From: Turnera subulata
Taxonomy: Eukaryota; Streptophyta; Magnoliopsida; Malpighiales; Passifloraceae
Length of the DNA stretch: 64,000 nt
Assembly: GCA_028386065.3 (NCBI GenBank)
Contig: JAKUCV010007736.1
Location: 104,885 to 168,884, forward strand
Reading direction: 5' to 3'
Shown: positions 45,227 through 56,577 of the stretch, piece by piece
How positions within the stretch are numbered: the first letter of the stretch is position 1
Layout: every line of letters begins with the position of its first letter
Notes under the pieces: model-generated
Told to the model about the DNA's origin: nothing
What the model saw: only the letters and a program-made list of their open reading frames with translations
Databases searched by the model: none
Program-made: the position numbers and the translations under genes

Positions 45227-47470
45227 TCACATGGAGGTCTCTACCAAGCCCGCTTGCTTCCGGCAAAAAACAAGCTTCTCCTTTGGTAGTGGCTTAGTCA
45301 TCATATCAGAGCCATTATCCTCCGTATGGATTTTCTCAACACACAATTGCTTCATCTCAATAGCTTCTCGTTTCCACTGATACCGCACCTCAATGTGCTT
45401 GGACCTTGAATGAAAGGTAGGATTCTTACTGAGATGGATGACACTTTGACTGTCACAGTGCACAACGAACTTGTCTTAACTAAGACCGAGTTCCTCAAGA
45501 AGTTTCTTCATCCACATAACTTCTTTTCCACCTTCTGTCAAGGCAATGTACTCAGCCTCTATAGTGGACAATGCTACACACTTCTGCAACTTTGATTGCC
45601 ATGATACTGCTCCCTCTGCAAAGGTCATCATAAACCCAGAAGTAGACTTATTAGAATCAACATCTCCTACCATATCCGCATCCGTATACCCCTCAAGTTT
45701 CGGACTCCCATGGCCAAAGGATAAACACAGACTAGAAGTACCTCTGAGATACCGCAATATCCATTTCACGGTCGACCAATGCTCTTTACCCAGATTAGAC
45801 ATAAACCGGCTAACAACACCAACGGTATAGGCAATATCCGGCCTAGTGCACACCATGACATACATCAAACTACCCATGGCTGAAGCATAAGGCACTTTCT
45901 TCATCTCTTCCTTCTCTTTGTCACTTGTAGGACTTTGCTTGGAACTAAGCCTAAAGTGAGCCGCAAGTGGAGAACACACCGGTTTTGCCTTGCTCATGTT
46001 GAACCTATAAAGAATCATCTCAATGTATCTTTCTTGAGACAACCACAATTTTTTCATGTTTCGGTCTCTAGAGATTTTCATGTCAAGTATTTGCTTTGTC
46101 GGTCCCAAATCCTTCATTGCAAATGAAGTACTCAAAGTTTTCTTTAAATTTTGGATTTTCTTTTCATCATGGCCAACAATCAACATATCATCCACATATA
46201 GCATGAGGATAATAAAATTATCATCAGAGTACCTCTTGACATAGACACAATGATCAGAGGTAGTCTTGTTGAACTCATGATCTATCATGAAGGAGTCAAA
46301 CTTCTTGTACCATTGCCTCGAAGCTTGCTTAAGACCATATAAGCTCTTCCTTAGCTTGCATACAAGGTTCTCTTTTCCCTTGACTTCAAACCCTTCATGT
46401 TGCTTCATGTAGATTTCTTCTTCTAGCTCACCATGGAGAAAAGCCGTCTTCACATCAAGTTGTTCAATCTCCAAATCCAAATAGGCAGCCAAATCCAAAA
46501 CAATCCGGATAGAAGACATCTTCACAACGGGAGAAAAGATTTCATCAAAATCAATCCCCTTCTTTTGACCAAATTCTTTCACAACCAATCTCGCCTTGTA
46601 CCTTGGCTGTGAAGTACTTTCTTCCGTCTTTAGCCTAAAGACCCATTTGTTGTTAAGTGCTCTCCTCCCCTTTGGCAACTCAACCAACTCATAAGTGTTG
46701 TTCTCATGCAAGGAATTCATCTCATCTTGCATGGCTTCCAACCATTTTCTTCTATCATTAAGTGACAGGGCCTCTTCAAAGCTCTCTGGTTCTTCTTCAT
46801 CTGTAATTGTCACCCACTCATTGGTTGGATACCGTGTAGACGGTTGAGGCTCTCTTGATGATCTTCTCAACTGTGGCTGTGGTGGTGGCTCCACATCAAC
46901 ATGCTCCATTGCATCATTATCAACTGTAGGAACATCATCGGGCTCATGACCAATTTCGCCACCATCATCATTCTGCACATCTCCCCCGTGATCAGCATGG
47001 ACAAATGGAACTATACTCGGGCCACCTAGTACCTCACTATAAGAAGAGGAAGAAGTACTAGGCTTTTCTGTCTCATCAAAATCTTCTAGTGTTTGGTCTT
47101 CAAAGAACACCACTTCTCTGCTCCTTATGATCTTCTTGTTCTTTAAATTCCACAATCTATACCCGAACTCATTATGCCCATATCCAAGGAAGATACACTG
47201 TTTGGTCTTGCTATCAAGCTTGGACCTCTCATCTCTAGGCACATGAACAAATGCCTTGCAACCAAACACCTTCAAGTGCTTGTAGGACACATTATTTCCA
47301 CTCCATACTCTATCTGGAACATCACCATCAAGTGTCGTGGAAGGAGATAAATTAATCAAATCAACTGCAGTCCTCATTGCCTCACCCCAAAATGACTTAG
47401 GCAATTTGGCATGAGAAAGCATACTGACAACTCTGTTGCAAATGGTTCTGTTCATTCTCTCTGCTACAAC
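45227..47470 (-). pseudogene. Copia element 2: integrase C-terminus, RT and RNase H
   Basis: A 659-codon open frame (47455-45476) carries the end of integrase (SFWGEAMRTAVDLINLSPS, VWSGNNVSYKHLKVFGCKAF) and an acidic linker. RT follows with NNKWVFRLKTEE, LDVKTAFLHGELEEEIYMKQ and LMLYVDDMLIVG (about 46190), then RNase H (YTDADMVGD, AEYIALTEGGKEVMWMK). A stop at 45476 interrupts before VVHCDSQSVIHLSKNPTFHS, and the frame then runs to ETSM* at 45227. RT itself is unbroken; the missense state of other residues cannot be judged by eye. Confidence 0.93.
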
Positions 47471-47476
47471 ATTGTG

Positions 47477-48427
47477 CTACGGTGTCTTGGGAGGTGTCTT
47501 CACAAGCTTGATGCCATAAGAGTTGCAATACTCTTCAAATGGCCCCCGGTATTCGCCACCATTGTCCGCTTTAACAGCCTTCAACTTCATCCCAATTTCT
47601 CTCTCAACACTGGCATGGAACTTCTTGAACACATCAAGCACCTGATCTTTACTCTTCAACACAAAAGCCCGCACTTTTCTAGATTGGTCATCAATAAAGG
47701 TTACAAAATACAAAGCACCTCCATTGGATCTATCACTCATGAAACAAACATCAGTGTGAACTAAATCAAGAGCATTACTTTTTCTAGATAGAGGAAAAGT
47801 ATGGAAAGACACTCTATGTTGCTTGCCAACTAAACAATGAGTGCAAGATTTAGACAAGGTACCTAACAAGCTTGGCAAGAATTCTTTCTTTGCAAGCAAT
47901 TGTAGGCCTTTCTCACTCAAGTGCCCAAGTCTCTTATGCCACAACTCCATAGAGACTTCATGCTCAATGGCATTTACTTCATCATAGCAAGGCTTTGCTT
48001 AAGTCCGGTAGAGAGTATTCTCCTTTTTCCCTTTTGCCAAGACAATTGCACCCTTTCCTCTAGTAAGCTTCCAAACCCCATTACCAAAGCTACTGTGATA
48101 TCCCTCATCATCAAGAATGCCGGTGGAGATCAAATTCAATCGATGATCCGGAACATGTCTCATATCCTTGAGTAGCAACTTGCACCCAAGATTGGTTTCT
48201 AGACAAATATCATCGACACCAACAATCCGAGCATCGGACTTGTTACCCATCTTCAATGAGCCAAAGTCACCACTTTTGTAGGTACTAAAGAACTCTCTAC
48301 AAGGTGTGACATGTAGGGAAGCACCACTGTCTAAAACCCATGTGTATTCTTGTTGTGCAACATTAATGCTCTCCTCCTCATATAGAAGGAAGGAATTGTT
48401 AGTGTAATATGCCCAAAAGGCAATCAT
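47477..48427 (-). pseudogene. Copia element 2: protease and integrase core
   Basis: Protease reads EYTWVLDSGASLHVTPCREF with the DSGA catalytic motif (about 48320). GAG-pre-integrase and integrase follow: MELWHKRLGHLSEKGLQLL, the CTHCLVGK zinc pair, then DLVHTDVCF, FVTFIDDQSRK and KADNGGEYRG, giving the D,D(35)E catalytic set. A stop lies at about 47999-48001 just before KPCYDEVNAIEHEVS, and a TAG at about 47477 just before HNVVAERMNRT. Confidence 0.9.
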
Positions 48428-49948
48428 GGATGATTATTTGTAGTCATGTATACACATTAAGGTTATTCCAATAAGTATCGTTTATGAGATAAACGCTTGC
48501 ACATACTTATAACCCTAGAATATTTCATATTCTTAAATTGTCCCTAGTCGATTATTATTATGGATGGGTTGTAATAATAAATTAAGACTAGTGTATGTTG
48601 AGAATTGCATATGTGATATGAATTCTACATACGGGTACAAGTTAGAGAAATTGTGGACTGGACCGACCCACATAAGAACGCTACATGGAACGTTATATGT
48701 TTGTCGATAGCGGTTCTTATATGTATTGTCCTTTGACCTGTGATCATCAAGGGTCCCAACATATGAGTCGTATACTTTGATATTACTCTTGGCTATTTCG
48801 TAAATGAGTAGACTTAGTGTAATCATTGGGTATACGATAAGTGTGTAGTGGGTTTTGTATGATCCAGAGGGGATTCGTCCAATCCATATAACGGGTATAT
48901 TATCGGAGTGTTTCTTGATAGAGTTGAACCGTAAATGCATGGCCATGCTCGGATAATGATATATGATATCATTGGTATCCATTTTACCGGTTAACTCGAG
49001 GATCAAGAAACCGAGATTGAACATATGCGAGATTGACATATTCCATGTCTCGTGTTCAATCTTGATAATGGGACGAAGGGACGATGACATGTTACGAGGC
49101 ATAGAGAATCAGTACTGATCTTGTCATTCGGGTGGCAATGATGTGTTGCTAGACGTCGCTATTTGCTTATAATTGTAAAATGAGGTTTTATAATTATTGT
49201 CGGACGTTACAAGTGCCTACAGGGTCACACACAAAGAGCCGTTGATTCGAGCAGGTGGTTGAACCGTGGTTGGACCATGGTTGAACCAAGGTGTGGTTGG
49301 ACCGCGGTTGGACCAGGGTCGCTTTGGGCTGGTTTGGTTCAATTATTGTCAGAATAATTTAACCAAAGTAGTGCTGTGATGAGTTGGTGTGTTTTGTGCA
49401 TTAGTGGGTAATATGATTATGTGGAGACATAATCATATTGCTTAATGGACCACCATGTTGGCCTTTAAACCACCACTTTATGCCATTTGATGGTGTAGAG
49501 TGATCTGATCACTATTGCATCATCTTCATCACTTGAGTCTGAAAATTCAGAGCTTTTCACCCTTGAGAGTGTCTTGAGAGTGTTCTTCATTTTCAGACCA
49601 TACACCTTCTTTGAGAAAGAAGAGAGAAACACCACAAACACAGCTCCCGGAAACCTGCTGCTAGCACATCAGTTCGGGAGAGCTCGGGTTGGAGATCATG
49701 AGACGATTCCCGACCAGCGATCACGGTTCGTGTGGATACCGTAGAGGGGCGAGGCCTTTTGTCTGGCTCTAACTGATTCGGTTCTACAGTTGGGTGAAAG
49801 ACCTCAACCGTTACAAGTATGTAAAAATTCTTATAACTCAGTTTAGCTATCTTCACTTGGATCCTCCATGTATATCCGGTTTTTCCGCTGTGCATACATG
49901 TTGTATTTTGTGCTTTTGATTGTCAATTGCATGAACCGGATACTTACA
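48397..49948. mobile_element. Solo LTR (1552 bp) inserted in Copia element 2
   Basis: The segment begins TGTTAGTGTAATATGCCC and ends GGATACTTACA, giving TG...CA. A perfect 5-bp repeat GGAAT flanks it at 48392-48396 and 49949-49953. Removing it rejoins the host gag-pol frame from EDD to FLLYEEE. It has no gag or pol, so it is either a solo LTR left by recombination or a non-coding element. A short patch near 49250-49330 repeats GGTTGGACC(A/G) and GGTTGAACC words. The 189-codon and 100-codon minus ORFs within show no domains. Confidence 0.82.
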
Positions 49949-49953
49949 GGAAT

Positions 49954-50803
49954 CATCTTCGGAATCAATTGCCACTGCACTTGAATCTTCTTTGGCAACC
50001 TTCTTGCTTTCTTCCTTTTCTTGATCTCTCCTGAAGCTTCTACACTCTCTTTGGATATGTCCCGGCTTATCACAATAATAGCATCTAATCTCACTTCTGA
50101 ATTTGGAATTTCCTCTAGGCTTCTACTCTTTCTTCTTGTCACAAGACTTGGAATGTTTTCTTCCTTGCGGCTTTCTGCTCTTGCTCCTCCCCCTATTCTC
50201 TGTAATAAGGGCCTCTGACTCAGTGGACTTAACCCCCAGTTCTTTCCTCCTGGCAGCTTCATCCATCACACTATCCTTCACTACATCTAAAGTGAGCTTC
50301 ACAGCACGAGCAGAATTGCTAAGAGATACTGTCAAAGTCTCCCAATTGTCTGGCAAAGAACTCAACAAAATCAATGCTTGCACTTCATCATCTAGATTTA
50401 TCCCCAAGGTAGTCAAGTGATTCAAGATTTCTTGGAAGTTGTTTAAGTGCTCTGACATATCATGCCCATCTGAATACTTCAGGTTCACAAGCCTTTTAAT
50501 CAAAAAGGCCTTGTTCTGCGCACTCCGCTTCTCAAACAAATCTTCCAGCTTCTTCCACAACTCATAGGCATCTGTGATCTGACTAACATGATGAACCACA
50601 CTAACATCGATCCACTTCCGGATATTAGCAACTGTCTTTCTATTCAAAGAATTCCACTCTTTGTCACTTGTACTTGCAGCTTTTTGGCCTTCACACTCAA
50701 TAAGCCCAAACAAATCATTGCAATACAAATTATCCTCCATATGCATCTTTCACACGCAGTAATTCGATGAAGTGAGTTTTATCAAGTTAGCTTTATCCTC
50801 CAT
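49954..50803 (-). pseudogene. Copia element 2 gag with zinc knuckle
   Basis: The frame starts MEDKANLIKLTSSNYCV at 50803, meets a TGA where Trp is expected, and resumes KMHMEDNLYCNDLFGLIE. It continues through WKKLEDLFEKRSAQNKAFLI and DEVQALILLSSLPDNWETL, typical of UBN2 gag. A stop follows CDKKKE near 50123, then a zinc knuckle CYYCDKPGHIQREC at about 50050-50090. The end is split from protease by the solo LTR. Confidence 0.9.
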
Positions 50804-50856
50804 TTTGATATGCACAAGAAAACCACAAACAATGAACCTTGGCTCCGCTACCAGTT

Positions 50857-51624
50857 TGTTGGAGAAAATCACACCAATTCAAGACAACAACAATTAACCG
50901 AAATAAAAAAATGCGCAGCGGAATAATCCGGTCAATTAATTTCCCCTCTTTGTGCCACCAAAATGAGATATCAACAACCAAGCTAATAAATGCTAGCAAT
51001 CAAAAACAACACAACCACAACACCGAATATACGTGGAAAACCCCCAAGATGGGGTAAAAACCACGGGACCGAAGTCCGTCAATCTTCACTATATCAAATT
51101 AATAATGGGTTCATAATCAAGCTTCCTCACTAGATAAAACTAGAGGCTAACACACTAGCAGCAACATCAAGAACAATATATCTTGGCTCAAACAACAAAC
51201 TCATCACTATACTAGTGGATTACAAGCAACAAATTAGAGGAGAAATGGGTAAGTCTCACCAAATGGGTATAACACCAATACCCGGAAACATGAAGCTTCT
51301 CAACGATCAGCTCTGTTCACTTTGTAGAGCTTGAAGATGAGAACAACATACTAAAATTTCATCAAGATCGGACTTTGTTTACTATCCGATCAAGGCTTGC
51401 AAAGATGAGGAGCTCCCCCATTTTCTTTCTTCTTCCTCTCGTGTAAACCCCTCTGCCTCTCTTTTATTTTTTTCTGTTTTTCTTTTGCTGCTACACACAC
51501 AATGCCACTCACGCACACACTGCCACACAAAAAAAATAGATGCCACAGACAACCTTTTATTTTTTTAATTCTTTAACCCATAATGTTTAAGTTGGGTCCA
51601 TGTGGGTTTGGACCCACTACAACA
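50857..51624 (-). repeat. 5' LTR of Copia element 2
   Basis: It pairs with 44450-45210. The minus-strand LTR ends at 50857, followed after 2 nt by the primer site. Confidence 0.95.
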
Positions 51625-51629
51625 CTTTC

Positions 51630-52043
51630 TAGTGTTGCAGGTCAAATGGCGTTAACAATTGAATTCAGACAACGACAATAATGATCTTATAAATCCCAAA
51701 CTCATCAAATACTTATGTAGTATTTTAAACTCATCAAAAAAATCTTAAAAACTTCTCACAAATGAATAAAGGGTCGAATGGGAAAAAATTATATGGGTAA
51801 TGATTTTCAACCTTTAAAACTAGGTACGAGTTAGCCAAACCTGGAAAACCCGTGGAATTACTAGATGACCCAACCTGACTTTTGGAGCTACAACTTGTTA
51901 CTGTTAAAAACTCGGCTTGGTTCCGGGTCACAAATACCCGAATTCAACCGATGGAGTCGAGCCGGGTTTAATAACATATTTCTGAAAATAATCCACGTTT
52001 CTAAAAACGAGATCAAATCGTACGATTCCGCTGTTCCAACTGC
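51630..52043. other. DNA between Copia element 2 and the CBP20 promoter
   Basis: No gene is supported. Text such as GCCGGGTTTAATAACATA near 51960 recalls the end of the MULE family at 42552-43441, so a worn relative may lie here. Confidence 0.35.
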
Positions 52044-52450
52044 GTGATTCGTAGTTTCAACTGGATTTTTGCTTGATTTTTGGAACAGGATTGTAGCAAG
52101 ACCGTGAAGTGGAATTAACCGTCCGGTTTTGTTATGACCCGTTCGAACCGGTAGAAAGAACCAGAGACAGGCCGAGTCACGCTATCATATGAATATCCCA
52201 AATTTTTGCCCAATTTTTCCCATTAACTTCACACTCCCTTCGCTCTTTCTTCTACTTGCCCTAACCATACAAAATCCAACTCGCCGCCTGCCGCCAGACG
52301 CCGTTGAACCTCGGCCACCGTTCCTCTCAGCAGTATCCACTAGCGAACCTCCCCACTCGGCCGCCGGTGCCGCCGACGTCCGTTTCACCCCCCAAGTAAG
52401 AGAACAAGCAGAGATGGAAACAACACTGTTCCACTGCAAATTCTCTCTCT
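52044..52450 (+). promoter_or_regulatory. CBP20 promoter and non-coding first exon, inverted copy of 61774-62153
   Basis: Read on the plus strand this segment aligns with the reverse complement of 61774-62153. Shared blocks in order include TTAACCGTCCGGTTTTGTT, CAACTCGCCGCC, CGGCCACC, CTCTCAGCAG, CACTAGCG, GCCGCCGGTGC and TCCACTGCAAATTCTCT. Both copies have a GTAAGAG donor at the same place (52396 here), so each gives a leader exon followed by an intron in the 5' UTR. Here the leader intron would end at TCTGTAG (52642), 13 bases before the ATG. Confidence 0.75.
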
Positions 52451-52655
52451 CCCCCTCTTTTTTTGTTTTTAATTTTGTTCATTTGATTCGTTATTCTCTG
52501 TATGGCTGAAGTGATTGCTCTCTTTGCATTTAAGATTCCTCCTCCTTAATAATGGCAATGTTAAAGGTTAAACCTAGCTTAAGACGGTTAATTTTCGATT
52601 CCCGTGCTCGCTTTGTTTGACCTATTCTTTTTTCATCTGTAGAGAAAGGAGCTAC

Positions 52656-55534
52656 ATGGCGTCTCTCTTCAAGGTACATTCGGCTATGTAGAGGTTTTTG
52701 TTTGTAGACATTAGGTTATTTAGAGCTACAAAAACCAATTGCATAGAAGGTCTCAATTTGCAGCATTTTTCCTGTGATTTTTACGGTTATAGGATCAGGC
52801 GAAGCTCTCTGCGTACCGGGACAGGAAGTTTCCGGGGACGCAAGATGATTTTGAGCATGCACTCCTGACATCTACAACTGTTTACATTGGCAACATGTCC
52901 TTCTACACTACGGAGGAGCAGGTGTATGAGCTGTTCTCTCGAGCTGGAGAGATTAAGAAGATAATTATGGGATTGGATAAGAACACTAAAACACCTTGTG
53001 GCTTTTGTTTTGTCTTGTAAGTAGTCTCTACTCTTCAGGCAAAAAAAAATCTGATTTTTTTTTTGTATACATGGTGCTTATTTCATCATTCGTGTTGATC
53101 AGGTTCTACTCTAGAGAAGATACTGAAGATGCAGTGAAATATATCAGCGGGACAATTCTTGATGATCGTCCCATTCGGGTGGATTTTGATTGGGGTTTTC
53201 AGGAAGGAAGGCAATGGGGCCGCGGTCGAAGTGGTGGCCAGGTCCTCTTTCTTTCCCAACCCTAAGTCCCTCAAATTTTNCCCCCCCCCCCCTCTTTTTT
53301 TTTTCCTGTGTGAATGCTGATTTTCTTTCTTCAACATGACCTGGTTAGAATAATAAAAATGCTGATCATAACTGAAATACAAGGTGTTAAAGCTTGTTAA
53401 CTTTCTTTTGCTCGTTGTCATCCCATTTAACTTTTTACGGTTTGCTTCTGATCCTTATACAGTTAGGCACACCACAACTTGTTAAGTTAATCCTCAGTTT
53501 TCTTCTAAACTAGCCTACTGGTTCTTACGCTTGATGTCAGCTGGTTTCATAGAGTGGAGCACTGTGTCGTTACGAACTTGGACTTGGATTACCCGTAGTT
53601 CTGTGCTTTATGCTTTGGCCTGTTATTTTCAAGAGTACCTTGCATTATGTGCTCTTAAAAGGGGCAATTACTAACAATCTACTGATCCATCATTGCCCTT
53701 CATGGGTTACCATCAAATGAAACAATATTTAGTTGCTTCTTTCAGTTCCTTAACTTGTAGCACGCAGAGGTGGTTATGGAAAATTAGTTCAGCGAGAGTT
53801 GGAAGCACAGAGAGAACTTGTGGATTACGGTGCTGGCTCATTAAATTCTTTCCCTCCAGTAATGCAACCTCAATGTAAGTTGAAATGGGCTATTATTTAA
53901 GCAGATTTTTTGTTTTTTGATGCAATAGCTTCTTTGTTCTTTGAGCTTCTTGTTAGATTAGAGCCAAAATAGGGAATTTATTAGGAATACACAGGAAGAT
54001 GCAATGACCACAATTTAGCACCCACCTCATACTATGCCTACTAATACAATCGAATTTTGACCATGTTGAAACTGTATAGGATCGGTATACTTGGTCACTT
54101 TTATGGAAGTAATGGGCCAGTTTGCTATGACATAATGAAATAAAAGTTGTCTGATGTAATTGTTGCAACCTTTATTCAGAGACGTTGAGAATTATTAAAT
54201 GAGAATCTCTACGGAGAATATGAGTCAATAAAACTGAAGAAATGTGCTTGGCAGTATGCTTTATGCAATATCAGCTAGCACAAACCTTTCATTATGCCAA
54301 AATTGTCCGCTCACCTGTAGTCACTTAGAAAGGTTTGGAAAATACTGGATGATGTCTTTTACTACTATATACTTGGTGCTTTCAGTTGACAGTTTTTGTT
54401 TACTATACTTTTAAAGATGTCAATTGGTTTACCATCATGCACTCTGTTCAGTATTTTCTGATACTTGTCTGCAGATGGTAGACATGGTGGAGGCAACAAT
54501 CATGGTGGTTCTTATCGGCATGGACGGGGTATTTCCTTTTCTTAAGTACTCAAATGTGTTGGAAATCTTTTCTCTGGAATTTTGGTTTGTATTTAACTGT
54601 TTTTCAACGATCTGGGTGTAAGAATGTTCTTGGGGAATCATCTTCTGATTTTTGTCTTTTGGGAGCAGACTTCCACCGGAAGCGGTTCCGAGAGGATGAC
54701 CGACATGGACGTGAGCCTTCAAAACGAGCCCCAGATTCAGACTCCAGGAGAAACTCTGATCCTGATTCGCGACCGGTAACTATTAAAGCTTGATAGGCTG
54801 CTAAATTTTTAACAATTATTCTGTATTTAAAATTGTCAGAACCTTGTCCCACGGTATGCTTGTTGGAAAGCTGAGGGTCTATTGCTGTTGGGAAATGCTC
54901 TCTCTTTTGCAGGAATATTTCCTAAATTAAAAGAAAGTAAAATAAAAGATGTGTTCCCTACTGAAAAGACATAGAAATTATTTTTAGATCTCTAGATTTC
55001 CTACTTGGTTTTTATGTGAAAATCAGAAACTAAAAAGTGGGTAGGTTTCCCAGTTTCCTCTTTTACGCTTTTCTACCATCTTGTTTGCTGTTTTTTTTTT
55101 TTGTGGAGAAGTGTTCAGAACCTATTGATAGAGAAGTGGAAATGAAAGTAGAATGTAGTTATTTGAAGTTGACCCACCACCTCTTTTGTTTCCAGTCACT
55201 TCACTCCTTTTTTTTTTCCTGTTACATAGTAGCTCTTTCTTTATGGAACAGGAAACGTGTCTTATGTTTTTCTTCAACACTCAAGTAAACATGTTTTTGT
55301 TTTTTTTGGGGGGGAGAAATGTTCAGAAACTGTTGAAGAGATGTGAAAAAGAGAGTAGAATCTAGTTATTTGGAAGTTAACCCACAACCTCGATGTTTTC
55401 AATCACTTCACACCTTTATTTTCTTTTTGCCGTTACATGATAGCTCTTTCATCATGGAACAGGAGAAGAATCCACGTTTTCGTGAGAGTGGAAACTCAGA
55501 TGACGAAGAGGAGGAAGACAGGAGGCGGCCTTAG
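52656..55534 (+). CDS. CBP20: Nuclear cap-binding protein subunit 2 (CBP20), one exon missing from the sequence
   Basis: CBP20 binds the m7G cap with CBP80 in the nucleus and supports splicing and microRNA processing. Exons seen: 52656-52673, 52793-53016, 53103-53241, 53768-53874, 54475-54528, 54669-54775, 55463-55534. The RRM covers about residues 34-112 with RNP2 VYIGNM and RNP1 CGFCFVLF; Tyr14, Tyr44, Phe77 and Phe79 match cap-stacking and pocket residues. The tail is Arg/Asp-rich with [20 protein letters not shown]. Between GRSGGQ (ends 53241) and RGGYGK (starts 53768) plants and animals carry VRDEYRTDYDPG or similar. No such sequence lies in 53242-53767; the seen exons total 721 nt, and a 38-nt exon would restore the frame to 252 aa. 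An N followed by poly-C lies at 53280, so a sequence gap is likely. Confidence 0.92.
53280..53303. other. Ambiguous base and C/T homopolymers in a CBP20 intron
   Basis: N at 53280 is followed by a C-run and then a T-run. It lies 39 bases after the donor of the exon ending GGQ, in the interval where a CBP20 exon is missing. Confidence 0.9.
55085..55462 (+). repeat. Tandem duplication of the end of the last CBP20 intron
   Basis: Two diverged copies, about 55085-55251 and about 55298-55462, share AGAAGTGTTCAGAA / AGAAATGTTCAGAA, AGTTATTTG(G)AAGTT, CAATCACTTCAC-type text and the end (T/C)ATGGAACAG. The second copy holds the used acceptor (AG at 55461-55462). The first keeps an equivalent AG at 55250-55251 followed by GAAACG. 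Confidence 0.8.
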
Positions 55535-56577
55535 CCATTATTATTGTTTCATCTTCGGAATTATTCTTGTGGCGCTTTTGTACTAATGAATCACAATGCT
55601 TTTCAATCACTAAGTTGTGTAAATGCTTTTGTTTTAGCCTAGTCCCAGATTCTTAAACTTTGTCAATCTATGTAGGGAGAAAGTTGCATGGAACATAAAC
55701 TGCTAATGACGTAGCTTTGAGCTTTGACGTGCTTAGTGTTTTTGAAAGAATATGTATCTAGTTGCCGCATGCGTGCTTACGCTCTAAAGAAGCTATAATG
55801 GTCGGCTCTCTCATACATGCCAAGCCTTCACTGGTTGTGGCTGCCTCCTAGTTTGATCTAAAGGTCCCTTCTGCCAACATGCATCAGTCGTAAATCGCAA
55901 TGGCAACCTTTAGACTTGATCCCAAAGCTTTGGTTAGGGGTTAAGTTGATTTCAAGAAGAAAAGGTCCCTTCTGGCTCTCCAAATGAGTTTTTGTCTTCC
56001 ATGAAGTTGAGAATGGGAAAGCGATTCAAAAATTAATCTTGTACTAAGTGCACGAGTTTTTATATCAAAAAAAATGTGGATAACGAGTTTGCTTGTGTAA
56101 CATGTATTGAATATTGATTGATGCTACAATGAAGCAACACTAGTGAAATTGAATGGTACGAATTTCACAGACCGGAAAAACCAAGTTACCATCCGCATCT
56201 CTACTGCCCCTTCACAGAAGGGTAAAACGAAATTACTATCCCCATGTCTCCTGCCTGTTCTTATCAGAAACAACACTAAAACAAGCACTTACAATTTGAG
56301 ATCCTTCAAAGAGAACAAAATTTGGTTTACCCAGAACATTATGATGCATAGGCTCCTTCCTCAACCAGACGTGCATGACAAGCTTGTAAGTTGACCCACA
56401 AATTGCATATTTCATTCTCCACCACTATATTGACGCATGCGAACAGTTTGGAATTCACAAATGTGGAGAGCCTTGAAGCAATGCTAAGAAAGCTCAAGTA
56501 CTAGACATTGCCAACAAGGATCCAAAAAGCATCTCATGTTCAAGCATGCTCCATGAGCCGACCAACATCTTGCTACT
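55535..56577. other. Convergent intergenic region between CBP20 and DCAF13
   Basis: This 1.04-kb stretch holds the 3' UTRs of two genes that face each other. No additional gene is supported; the 83-codon ORF at 56143 shows no domain. Confidence 0.45.

Larger units (their letters stand above)
44450..51624 (-). mobile_element. Copia element 2: complete structure, decayed coding, contains a solo LTR
   Basis: On the minus strand the 5' LTR is 50857-51624 (768 bp) and the 3' LTR 44450-45210 (761 bp); both run TGTTGTAGTGGGTC to the complement of TGTTGG(A/G)(G)AAAATC. The perfect 5-bp duplication CTTTC lies at 44445-44449 and 51625-51629. A primer site TGGTAGCGGAGCC (50841-50853) follows the 5' LTR, and a polypurine tract GGAGGGGGAGAT precedes the 3' LTR. 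All Copia domains are present in the order gag, protease, integrase, RT, RNase H, but with several nonsense codons. A 1552-bp LTR-like insertion splits gag from protease. Confidence 0.95.
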
